Source of the DNA: JANQEU01 sp965242805
Lineage (GTDB): Bacteria; Bacteroidota; Bacteroidia; Cytophagales; Cyclobacteriaceae
Assembly: GCA_965242805.1 (NCBI GenBank)
Contig: CBDETD010000002.1
Coordinates: 5,808,888-5,872,887, forward strand
Length of the DNA: 64,000 bases
Direction of reading: 5' to 3'
This document shows positions 50,936 through 61,560 of this stretch, piece by piece (the first letter of the stretch is position 1; each line of letters opens with the position of its first letter). Position numbers and translations under genes: made by a program. Under the pieces are notes generated by a model. The model worked only from the letters and a program-made list of their open reading frames with translations, did no database searches and was not told the DNA's origin.

Positions 50936-52737
50936 ATATATAGCCCTTAGCTAATCCCTAGGAGGCACCCCCACTGCCTTAAACCTCCTAGAGAAGAGCT
51001 GCAGCACATGGAGCAAGGAGGAAGTGGCCCGTACGTTGAGCATGGTCAGCTCTGTGCTCGCCCTAGCCATTACTACTGTGGTTGCTAGTAGGGGCTGATC
51101 AGATACGTAGGGATTTAGCTTTCATAGTAGCTTGGACTGTTGTACTTATGAGCTAGTAAGCCGTCCAAATCCACGTAGTGTGGCTTTGACTGCGTTATAC
51201 GTAGAGTAATAAGCAGGCTTCCAATTAGCGAGGGGACCCCAATAAAAGTAAAAGTTTTCAAAAGGTAGCCGGGGAACCCTCTATTCGATTTAAGGCAGCG
51301 CAATAGAGTAAAGGTTTTTGTGAAACTGGGGGAAGTTGTTTGATCAGGCCAGCGTTAACCAGTGGCTTCAAAAGCCAGACCTTCAAATATGAAGGCCGGG
51401 CTCTATTGCCTTCGGAGCCTGGAATCTGAGGCCGCCAACCACCTGCGATTTCTTGTTAAATCACCTGTTCGAGTAGGCTAGGCAATGAAAACTCCAGAGG
51501 AGGTAGTCTAGCAGGACCCCTGAATTGCAAAAGATTTTTTTGGTGGCGTCTCAAGTATTGTTCTTTTCAGGTGGGTGAAGCAAGTCTATTGCATTTAGTC
51601 GATCTGCACTTGTTGATCAGACTATACAAGGGTTTTATTAGATTCTAGTTGATGTTCAGTAGATTGAACTGAGGTTATCTAGATGCTAGGCCTCAAAACA
51701 TAAAGGGCGAGCTCTATTACCAAGGACCCAGCCCCTCCTGTTCCCTGCGAAATTAAACCAAACTACTCATTTTCCTTCCCTCTCTCTTATTACCGAGGGC
51801 CCTGCAAACTAATCTCAACTACTCCCTTCTCTGCCCTCTCATATGAACTCCCCCCAAAACCCCCCCCCCTCTTTGGTTCTAAGGGCTTCCTCTATAGAGG
51901 CCACCCTTTTTGTTTGGGCGTGGGGGGAGGGAGGGGGGGGGGGGGGGCGCCGCAGACTAAGCAGGATCCAACACTACCCATGGAACCTCCAGAAGGGGTT
52001 CTTTCTCAGCGGCCTTTCCCCCGTGTTTGTTTCCGACAGTCCATCTGTGAAGCTACTGCTAGCCGCTAGCCCATGTGGTGTTGCAATGGCTTATTGTACC
52101 AAATAAATGGAGTTGGTAACCTTGGCCCTTCAGATTGAGACCCCAAAACAATCATATGAAAGCTATAGGGTCCTAATTTTAGGGTTGGGGTTAGGTTACC
52201 CAAATGCCTTTCTATCACTTTGAAGGCTACACTGTTTGTCTATTCTATATGCAGCTTACTTGTGAATGCGGAGGTCCTTCCCGTTGATGTGATTTAGTTG
52301 TAAGATGTGCTTTGTAATGTACTCGGCTGGTAGCCGGGAAAACCGTCCTCCCGAGCGTTGACCTGCTTTCACAGTCCGCCTGATTTCTTCCGATGCCTCC
52401 AATTCTAACCCAAGCTGCTATAGGACCCTAACGCTAAGAGCCTGGGTCCCGAGCAGTGCTTGACAGCATCAAAATAGCAGGGGCAGTTAATGCAAAAAGC
52501 CTGGAGGAACCATCGAGCCACAGTGCAATCTAGGAGCAATATATGCAATGCCCAGGGGCCCCAGGCCATCAGTTTCTACAATGCCCAAACTCCTGATAGT
52601 AATCAAGCCCGAAACCTTAAACCCCAACCATGTAAGGAGGCCCAAGACCCTTAAACTCGTAAACCTTAAGTTCTAACTCCTAAACCTTAGGACGCCGACT
52701 TGGCGAATGTCGGAATCGGCCTGAGGACACCTACTAG
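50936..52737. other. Unique sequence with mononucleotide runs, no gene seen
   Basis: C runs 51850-51869 and a G run 51922-51947 (interrupted) face each other 53 bases apart; they could pair or form quadruplexes. A weakly repeated 'gagctctattgcc/gagctctattacc' phrase occurs at about 51400 and 51711. No convincing gene. Confidence 0.5.
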
Positions 52738-52900
52738 TTAGGGTTTTGGGGTTTTGGGTTTAGGGTTTAGGGTTTTGGGGATTAGGGTTTAGGGTTTAGG
52801 GTTTAGGGTGTGGGGTTTAGGAATGAGGGTTTAGGGTTTAGGTTTTGGGGTGTAGAATTTGAACTCTAGGGCTTACGGTACGGGGTTTAGGGTGTAGGGA
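52738..52900 (+). repeat. Degenerate telomeric array
   Basis: TTTAGGG, TTTTGGG and TTTGGGG units with drift, about 20 in all. Confidence 0.88.
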
Positions 52901-54190
52901 ATAGAAAAGGAAAAAAGGAAATGAACACCACTGCAGGGTGTAGCGTTCCAGAGTGAGAGAAAGCAAAAGGAATGGGAAGCTGCTAAAATGCTGTTGGGAC
53001 GCATGTGCGGGCTAGGAAAAGGATCCAGTTTACCATTCCCTACTTGAAGCCAAACCTTGAATTGTAGACTGCGCTCCTGAAGCTTCGTAGGGTTGAGGGT
53101 ATAAAGGTGCCCATAATCCCCTCCCCTTCATATCACCGTCCCCATGAAAGTAAACACCCACTATGAAGTGCCATATGATACTGGACGGAGTATTCATAAC
53201 TAGGGGGGTGGCAAGGTATCATTCCGGCGAGGGGATGAATCTTCTCGCTGCTTGGGGCCAATGTTTTTTCATGTCAACGGGCTCACGGTCTGCAAAGAGA
53301 TGTTGTTTCGGCTTTATGACAGCAGCCTCAGGTGATCGAACTTATCCCCCTTTTTGGTTGAGATCCAAAGTTGTGGGCTTCGAGCTTGGAGATTCTAAGA
53401 GATTAAAGCCTTGGGGTTGGAAAGTGGCTTGGATCACTTGCATTAAGGGAATGGCACTTCGAGAGGGGGACTTGTTGGATTCAACGCGGAGACCTCCAGC
53501 TGTAGATTGCCTAAGAGCTTCGCGAACTTCAAGCTCTTGAGTGGCTTCCGGAAAATTTCGGGGTTGGGCAGTAAGCAGAGTAAGCAGTGGAGACAGCAAA
53601 CACACCAGAAGTCGCCCAACAATTGACAGGACCATGATTGCCGGATTCGGCATGCTCGTTGGCATATGCCCGGGGCTTGCTCTGTTTTGGTCTTGAAGTT
53701 TGGGGTCTTGAGGGCCGATACAGTGATAAGCTACACTCCAGTAGCTGCAGTCCTAAAAGACCTTAGAACCCATTTCAAGGGCATTGCTCCTCAGTGCAAA
53801 GAATTTCGGCCTGACTGCTAATTGGTCGCAGCCGGCTGACTGACCGCAGCAAGGAAACTTCATCCAATTGCTCTGCATCAAGAGAATCTCATCAGCTGTT
53901 GGTAGGGAACAAGGGCATATAACCCCATATAATCCCTGGCTCCTTTTTTCCCTACTGACCACCAGTCAGGAAGTTCATGTCTTCCCTTTGCAACCTTAGC
54001 CTGCAAGCCAGAAAGTATGTAGGGGAGTGCTGTCAGATTGGTGATGAAGTGCTATGGTCGTACAGCGTACTGCTTATGGCTGAGGCATACAGAATCCATT
54101 TGCCCAGAGTTGGCATGTTAACTCATTAACATAGCAACTATACCGTTTGACTTGAACAGGTAGACAAAAATGACTTCCTAAACGGCAACC
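52901..54190. other. Unique sequence, one candidate exon, no confirmed gene
   Basis: Holds the overlapping frames 53163-53540 (plus) and 53342-53665 (minus). No telomeric tract inside. See the candidate exon entry. Confidence 0.4.
53342..53665 (-). other. Candidate first exon with signal-peptide-like start
   Basis: Minus-strand 107-residue frame: MPTSMPNPAIMVLSIVGRLLVCLLSPLLTLLTAQP, a plausible signal/transit start, then ATQELEVREALRQSTAGGLRVESNK. No domain recognised; the opposite strand is also open, so coding is unproven. Confidence 0.2.
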
Positions 54191-54454
54191 TTTCATTAAC
54201 CCCGAACCTCAAACCTTAAATCCTAAGTCCTACATCCTAAGCCCTGAATTCTGAACACTATAAACCCTAAGTCCTAAATCCTAAGCCCCAAATTCTGAAC
54301 CCTAACCTACCCTAAAGCCTGGATCCTAAAACTTAAGTCCGAAGTCCTGCATCCACGGCGAGGCTGCTAACTGTCTGCTTAGGGTTTTAGAGTGTAGCGG
54401 TTTAGGATTTAAGGTTCAGGGTTTAGGGCCCTAAACCCTAAACCCTAAACCCTA
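54191..54454. repeat. Telomeric cluster with a head-to-head junction at 54428/54429
   Basis: Degenerate CCTAAGTCCTAAATCC units (54191-54350), then TTTAGGG-type units meeting CCCTAAA units in a perfect palindrome (gggtttaggg|ccctaaaccc, 54419-54438). The CCCTAAA run continues to 54454. Confidence 0.85.
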
Positions 54455-54546
54455 AATTTAGGAGTTCCGGGTTTAGGGTACTTCTACCTGGGCAAGTTGC
54501 AGTGATCCTACCTGAATGCAGCCTAGAAGCTTGCATATAGAGGTAG

Positions 54547-54642
54547 GGTTGCTGTTAAGGGAATCTTGAACATATTGTAATACCTATTAAGTAATATATA
54601 CCCAGAATCTGGTAACTTAATTTAAGTTCCTGGACAGCCAGC
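54547..54642. mobile_element. MITE family B, copy 2
   Basis: ggttgctgttaagggaatct ... aatttaagttcctggacagcc; interior contains aatatatacccagaat like copy 1. Confidence 0.75.
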
Positions 54643-54844
54643 CCGAAAATCCCCAGTCAGAATTCGGTATTTTCCGTCATCTCTACTTAGGGTAGTCATT
54701 CCAAACTGGCTTCGTCACAGCTTGGTGAATCGGCCCACGTTTGGCCAGCTGCACTTGCCGGTAAGGGAATCAGGGAATAGAATCCCTATATAGTCCCTAT
54801 GTAGAACACTCCCGTATTTACTACTAAACCTGAACCCTAAACCA

Positions 54845-54968
<124 letters not shown>

Positions 54969-55061
54969 TATATACGTATGTATATATGTATTCATTTGTT
55001 TGGCCAGCTGTAAGGTTGGGACAAGGCCTTCGAGACTGCTTTTGAGACGGTGGCAGAGACT

Positions 55062-55120
55062 AGGCTGCTGTTAAGGAACTTGGGTTTTGGGTTTTAGGAT
55101 TTAGGGTCTGGAGTTGCCAT
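55062..55120 (+). repeat. Family B arm fragment plus degenerate telomeric units
   Basis: gctgctgttaaggaactt (arm only) followed by ttttgggttttaggatttaggg. Confidence 0.5.
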
Positions 55121-55126
55121 ATTACT

Positions 55127-55241
55127 TGGAGGGTCATGCGGACTTAGTAAGTAGGTTAATAACCCCTATAAGCCATATAACATTCCCAGTTATCCCTGCT
55201 ATTAACCTACTTGCTAAGTCCCCATGACCCTCCAAGTATGG
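55127..55241. repeat. Inverted-repeat element (family F)
   Basis: About 35-bp arms: ccatattacttggagggtca ... agtaggttaata against tattaacctacttgctaagt ... cctccaagtatgg; loop about 38 bases. A MITE-like form. Confidence 0.75.
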
Positions 55242-55249
55242 GTATATCT

Positions 55250-55358
55250 TGGGTACTGCCCCCCCTCAGTAACAATTGGATAATAAGTATAATATGGTTA
55301 TATATAGCCCTTCATAGGACCCCTAATATAGACTGTTACTGGGAGGGGGCAGTACCCA
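55250..55358. repeat. Second inverted-repeat element, 8 bases after the first (family G)
   Basis: Arms tgggtactgccccccctcag (from 55250) and ctgggagggggcagtaccca (to 55358), loop about 57 bases. It shares no sequence with family F, so two unrelated elements are adjacent. Confidence 0.78.
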
Positions 55359-55395
55359 ACCTAAACCCTAAGCCCTAAACCTTAAACCCTAAACC
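55359..55395 (-). repeat. Telomeric tract abutting family G
   Basis: CCTAAAC units starting directly after the inverted repeat, opposite in orientation to the units at 55081-55120. Confidence 0.8.
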
Positions 55396-57025
55396 ATTAG
55401 GGTTTCCTTATTATCGCACTTTACACAAACTTCCTAAACAGCGACCCAGGAAAAGCTTCCTGGTATGCACCGCCACCCGGTCATAGGGCCAGGGCCTCAG
55501 ATAGCCAGCAGTTTAGGGCTTAGGGTTGAGCATTTAGGCTTTAGGGTTTAAAGGTTTAGGTGGATTGTGTGCATTGATAGGGGAATTTGAGTTTTTTTTC
55601 AATTTTCAAGATGGGTCCTCATTCCAGTCACATGATACTTATGGTCCCATTTCCGCTGTTTGGGGTGACCCAAATCCTCCAAAGAGTCGGATTTAAGGTT
55701 TGGCAGTAGGGCCGAAGGCTCAGATTCAGGGTTTGATATTTTAGTACTTGCTCAGGGTTTGTACTTGCATAGACTTACTGGGGGCAAGACAGGAATACAG
55801 GGATATAATAATTAAAACAATCCCTATATGAGGTTTTCCCTTATTCCCTACAAAGCCCGAGTAAGTAGAAGCTGTAGTTCGTACAGTGGTTTTAGATCCA
55901 ATGACTGGCGTCTAGATTTAACCCTTTGTTGGTAATTGGGCTTACTGGGGTTTAGTAGGGAATAAGGGAATGTACATATGTATATATATATATATACACG
56001 GATTGTATATATGCATATATGTATGAATGGTATAGAGTTTAGGGTTAGTATTGAATAAGGGAATATATTACATGGAGATGATATAGGGATTACACATACA
56101 TATGTCCTCTTTTTCTTCACTAACAACCAGTAAGTTGCAGGTAATTGTAGAAACACTCACCTTGCAGCAGCACAAACATTCCTAAACCCTAGACCCTAAA
56201 CCCTAGGTACATGGGCCCTTTGGGTTGGGCACTGCGCCACCTCAAACCCTGAACCATAAACCCTGAACCCTAAGCCCTACACAGTAAACCCTAAATCTTA
56301 TGGCTCCTCTTGGGGCGCATATGGTCACTATGACTGTGCAAGGGTTTGGGGTTTAGGTTTTTAGCAGGGTTTTAGGTTCCAAGTATGGGCCCCTAATGCG
56401 GGCACTTCGGCTTTCTGGTGGGATTCTAGGGACCCTTAAGGGAACAAATAGGGTATATAGCAGGTATACAAGGATCCCAGGGAAGGGCCGATACTGGGGG
56501 CCCATGACTTAAACCTTAGATACTGTCGTCCTCTTTACTACTGCAAGTATAAGTATATCACCGTTGCCATGGCCTTTGCTACTACCCATGCTATGAATAT
56601 TACTGTTGCGGTTACGTAACCGTTCCGGCAAATCATGTTAATCCTTCTATCACCATTACAACTACCATTAATTATGCTTTTGCCGTTGCTATCAGCAATC
56701 CTGCTGCTGTTTTCCTGCATCTGTTTTTGTAATTATTGTTATCATCCCTGTTGCTCATACGACAGGGGGTTGCATACGGAGTTCGGGCGATGCCTTCTGT
56801 GAGCTTTCTGCTGGGATTTGGGATCTTTTGGGTCCTTGGGATTGTTTAAGGCTTAGGGCTTCTGGCAAGATAAGGCCCAAACCCTACAGCCTCAACCGCA
56901 AAGTTGAACAACACAATGGTCAAGGGCACACGGCGCTCCTAACCCCTGAGCCATCCTTACTAAAGCTCTCACAAAGAAAAGGCCAAAGCTCCAAATCCAT
57001 ACGCTAGGATAGGACTCTATAAGTG
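55396..57025. other. Repeat-poor DNA with dispersed motifs, no gene seen
   Basis: Phrases of the form cttactgg ... agggaataagggaatatat recur (55774, 55948 and 56045). 56520-56760 is a degenerate (gtt/att/act)n stretch in which several frames stay open by composition. No gene. Confidence 0.45.
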
Positions 57026-57119
57026 TATAGTCCCCCTTAAGTAGATAGAATATGGGATATATGGGGATCTTATTATAATATACCCAAAGCCATATTCTAT
57101 CTACTTAGGGGGGACGATA
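57026..57119. repeat. Inverted-repeat element (family H)
   Basis: Arms tatagtcccccttaagtaga (57026-) and tctacttaggggggacgata (-57119) are about 30 bp; interior ggatcttattataatataccc. Confidence 0.8.
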
Positions 57120-57545
57120 TAAATGGTAGCTACTTCTGGGGCCCCTTCAGAGCCCTATTTCAACTCTCCAGGCTGGAGGGGCTAAAACCCTTGGGCGCCC
57201 AACCATTATTGGGGTTATATTGGGGAGAATGGAAAAGAAAATGGAAACCCTAGGTCGCTTTAAAGGGATATATAGGGTTATATTGGGGTTATATTGGGGT
57301 TGTATTGGGATAATGGAAAAGAAAATGGAAACTACTATAACGGGTTTTATAGGGCTATATTGAGGTAAAAACCATGGCTCCTGCGGATGTGGCTTGAAGA
57401 CTCGATTCCAAATCCTCATGAGATATCTTGCTGCTTCACTGAGAACCACTGAGCAAAATCTGCCGTATCTTTTGACTGAATGGAGCCCTTGCTTAAAGCC
57501 TCGCAGAAAGGACCCTTGATTTTAGAGACCCCCCCCAGATTTGAA

Positions 57546-57642
57546 GCCCTAAACCCTAACCCCTAAACCCTTAAAACCGTCAACCCTAAATCCTAAACCA
57601 CTAAACCTAAACCCTTAAAACCCTAAACCCCTAAAGCCCTGA
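57546..57642 (-). repeat. Degenerate telomeric array
   Basis: CCCTAAA with CCCTTAAA and CCTAAACCA variants, about 12 units. Confidence 0.88.
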
Positions 57643-60600
57643 AGGACTGGAATCGTCTCTGGAATACTTTTGGCCTTCGTCATCCCGGCTGCCTCCTTGG
57701 TCCAGAGTTGGTCTCAAGCTGCAAAAGCTTCGAAGGGTAGGGTAGGGTTTAGGGTTTATGGTTTAGGATTGAAGGTTTTGGGTCAGGATTTAGGGGGCAT
57801 GCGGTGTTTAAGAGGCTCTAGGGCTGAAAACTGTTAGGGTTCCGCAACTTGCTTGTCATATAGGAGCTTTTGTGTTTTGGTCGCAGAGTCGAGTCAAGGT
57901 ACGTACTGTAGCAGCCTGAATAATTAACAATACCTTTCCCCCACCAGCCTTGTACAGCTAGAGTAAATGAATCTACACTCCGCAACTATTGCAAGCCTTT
58001 GTTTTTGGGGCCCCAAAAGAGTTACCTGCTCCATGAAAATTCGAACCACTATATAGCACTATTGAATCTCATCTTCCCGTTGTCATTGCATTCTCCATTA
58101 TAAGGTTTGGGGTCTTGTATGTATCGTGGGGCGACTATGCCGCCCCCCCCACCACCCCAGCGCATGGGCGCCAAGGGCCGTATGACCGTATGAGGGATTA
58201 TGCGGGATTAGGGGGGGTAATTTGGTCCTACGAAAGTTTGTAAGGGGGCTTGTCAGGCCTGGTTGGCCTTGTTAGTTTGGGGAGGTGCATATTGGGGGGG
58301 CCCATGGCAGTCCTATGAATGTAGATATACATGTATACAGCACCCATGGTGCGAAGATGTGCCCTGCAACAGAAGGCAACACGCTTTATGCGGTTTGGGG
58401 CTTAGGGTTTGGGGTAATGCTTGGCGCAACAGCTGATTTTTCATGTTCTGTTGTGGTTAGGGCTTCCTCTTTCCCCCTAACAATAAACCGTCATCAACGT
58501 AGGGACCTTCCAAAAAAGCCAAAGAATCGTGAGAAGCTACCACCAACAATAAATGCGCCCAAAATGATACCGGCATATCTTTGGCCCTACTACCCCCCTC
58601 TACACTACACATAGACGAGGGCTGGGGGAACCCATGACTTTGGACCTCAAAGTAAGGAGCTTCACGGAATTAGTGCTCAAAGTAGGTAATTCGTGTACAC
58701 TTTGCGGTGCCAGAAGCACCAACTCCTAAGCTTCATCCAAGACCTTCAGTCATAAATCCCTCAGATCCACAAAGCCTGGGTTCCACACTGCAAGCCCTAA
58801 CCCCAGGTCCTAAACTAAATCCTCAACAAATCAATAATTAACAGTATTGATGAGGCCTGGTTTTGGTACATCGTTCCCAACGCGATGAAGAAGGTGGCTG
58901 CAAGCTATCCAGAGAGCGGGTTTCTCATTATCGCTGGCGATTCAAATAGCCCAAGTAGGCACAATGTGTAGACTGGAAGTCAAAATAGGTAATGCTTATA
59001 CATCTTGAGCCAGAGGATTATGGGTCATGTTCTGCAGTTCTTGGCCTGGATCTTTGGCAGGCCCGGGCCCGGAGAATATAGTCACTCCAGAATCCCCTTG
59101 TGATATACTCTCTTATTCCCTGGTAGCCCCCAGTAAGTTTGGCACATGGGAGATTGTCAAGATGAAGGGCCTCTTTTGAGTACGGCCGCTTTGGAATGAG
59201 GACCCGGAAAAAGACCAGTATTTCGATAACCTACCACATGCCGTTGTTTTAGAATCTTGTTGCGAGCGCAAAACCACGACGAGCACCTCTAATAATGGTG
59301 CCTAAATATGGATACCACTAATTGGGCATTCCAGTTCCCCCTTTTGTGCTGCACTACGGTAACCCTCATCATGGTAGGGCTCCAAAAACGAGTCTTCAAC
59401 TGTTGGGAACATTCATGTGGTAGTTTCCCTAAACAGGGGCAACCCAATGTAGACCCCAAATTAGCATAATCCTTATTATGGGGACCCCGACAAAGGTACC
59501 CCTAATTTTTTGGGAGACCATAACCCCTAAACCCTATATACCCCCATATAACGCCTATATGCCACCCCCTTTTAAAGAACCCCCCCTAATTCGGGCAAAC
59601 CCTAAACCCTAAACCCTATAGACCTGCAAATAAACCCCTATGTAATCCCAATATAGCCCCTATATCCCCTTGAAGGTACCCCCTAAGTTTCGGAATCCCC
59701 CTACCGAAACCCTAAACCCTTGTATTGAGAGCTGCAAGCCTTGCCCACAGGAGCAGGACCATGCGGATGACATGGATCGAGAAAGAGAAAGGCCCCTTGA
59801 GCTTTGTGCCAGTTCTGAAGAATGTGCGTGCAGAATTATGACAGGAAATTTAGGGTTTTGGGCTTAGGTTGTAGGGTTTAGGGTTTGATTGCTTGTCTTT
59901 CTGTTTTCACGGTCCGCTTGAATCTATCAAACGTGTGCTTGTTGAGGGGATGGTTCCATAGTCGAGTCTTCAAGTGGTCGAGATGATGAGTCTCTAACTA
60001 GTGCTGAAGGGTGAGTGGGGGAGGAGTGGATCTCTACAATCGCCTCTGTACAATCACCTATGATACTCACTTCCCCACTCCCTCTTCGGCACCAGCAAGG
60101 CTGTGTATGTCAAGGCGTTCGGTTGAGTGGCTGTTGGATTGAATAGCCTTTCTGCTTCGACATAGGCCTAGAGACATAGGAATCACAGCACACAGGCTTG
60201 GCTTGTGATCTAGGGTTCAAGGTCTTCATAAACCCTCGACCCTAGTTGGTTGTGGTTTTCGCGGCACCTATTTCCCTCCTCCCTGCTCGGCAATGTTCAG
60301 GCCTTTATAGCCCAAGGTCAAGGACGCTAGGCCCGAGCATGGGACTCTAACTGTCACAAAGCCCCTCCCCCTGAAGTAGTAGTTTCCATGTTCTTTCCCG
60401 CTTCTTCTAAACCCTAAACCCTTATTGATAACAAATCTCCCCACCCGTCTAACGATAAGATACTTAGTCCTTCATTATATGAGGATGTCAAAGTGGCTGT
60501 ATCTATCACCAATCCGCACAATTCGGAGTTGTCTCGAACCAAAAGAATTCTCGCCCAGGAATCCTTGTCTTGTCATATACTAGTATCTTTCCATACTATA

Positions 60601-60808
60601 CTACTATGCCAGTATATGCCATATGTACTATTGTATACTATATTATATCATGTAGATTGTTAGCATTGCTTCATGCCTACCTTTTTGTCCTGTAGTTTTT
60701 CCATCCCGCACTTATCTAGGCTAGCCTAGGCCAAGGCAGAGCCCGTAGGTTCCAGCTCCAAACCTAACTTCCAACCCCTGTACCTTCCTTAATTACAGAA
60801 ACGAAAAG
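57643..60808. other. Mostly unique sequence with one possible exon and family D copy, no confirmed gene
   Basis: Telomeric units at 57740-57760, 59595-59615 and 59868-59885; family D at 59434-59545; family E phrases at 57218-57340 just upstream. The candidate exon is listed separately. Confidence 0.45.
58845..58954 (+). other. Candidate exon with splice-like edges
   Basis: 110 bases read IDEAWFWYIVPNAMKKVAAS then YPESGFLIIAGDSNSP in one frame. The composition is strongly protein-like, and the edges are 'taacag|' and '|gtaggc'. FLIIAGDSN resembles the aspartate-asparagine motif of endonuclease/exonuclease/phosphatase folds (GDFN in many non-LTR retrotransposons), but the segment is too short to assign. 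No neighbouring exons were found. Confidence 0.3.
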
Positions 60809-60873
60809 CCCTAAAACCCTAAAGCCTAAACCCTAAACCCTAAAACCCTAACAACCCTAAAGCCTAAACCCTA
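60809..60873 (-). repeat. Telomeric tract, CCCTAAA orientation
   Basis: About seven units, several missing or duplicating a base. Confidence 0.88.
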
Positions 60874-60931
60874 CGGTCCTGAGACGAAGAGAAAGCCTAT
60901 TGGCACAGGTTGGGAATATCCAGAATTCTCA

Positions 60932-60979
60932 GTTAGGGTTTAGGGTTTAGGGTTTTAGGGTTTAGGGTTTAGGGTTTTA
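60932..60979 (+). repeat. Telomeric tract, opposite orientation 59 bases downstream of the last
   Basis: Five units, TTTAGGG and TTTTAGGG. Confidence 0.9.
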
Positions 60980-61450
60980 CAAGATTTAGGGGTTCAGGGT
61001 ATAGGTTATATCATACAGTAGGGCTTCAAAAGATACAACCTGTTTCTTAAACCAACAAAACCAGCATCCCTAAAACCCCAGGCATTTAGGGGTATCAGCT
61101 TTAGGTTCCGTAGTTCCACTTTGACACACATACATTAAAGGGTACGGTTTCGACATCTGTTCATGGGTTCCCCCCTCACCTATACTACCCTCCTTAGGTT
61201 CCCCTGAATTATTACTTAGCCTAGCTATCCTTAGATGTGTGTTCTTGAGGGGGAACATTGCGGGCATGGTAATAGACCCCATGCCTAGAATGACCCTCCC
61301 CTGCAACATTACTAAAGCCTACATGACTGAACCCTAAAACGTTAAACCTTCTGCGCTACAAAGCCCCATGTCAGCTCCAGGGAGATGAGGGCTAGGAAGA
61401 GCTTGCAATCAGTGGAGTTCTCTACGGAGGAAGAGGCGAGGTCCTGGTTG

Positions 61451-61560
61451 TAGGGTTTAGGGGTTTAGGGTTTAGGGTTTAGGGGTTGGGGTTTGGGGTT
61501 TAAGGGTTAGGGGTTTAGGGTTTTTGGGTTTGGGGGAGTGCCGAGTTTAGGGTTTCTAGG
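61451..61560 (+). repeat. Telomeric array
   Basis: TTTAGGG with GTTTAGGGG and TTTGGGG variants; about 14 units. Confidence 0.88.
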
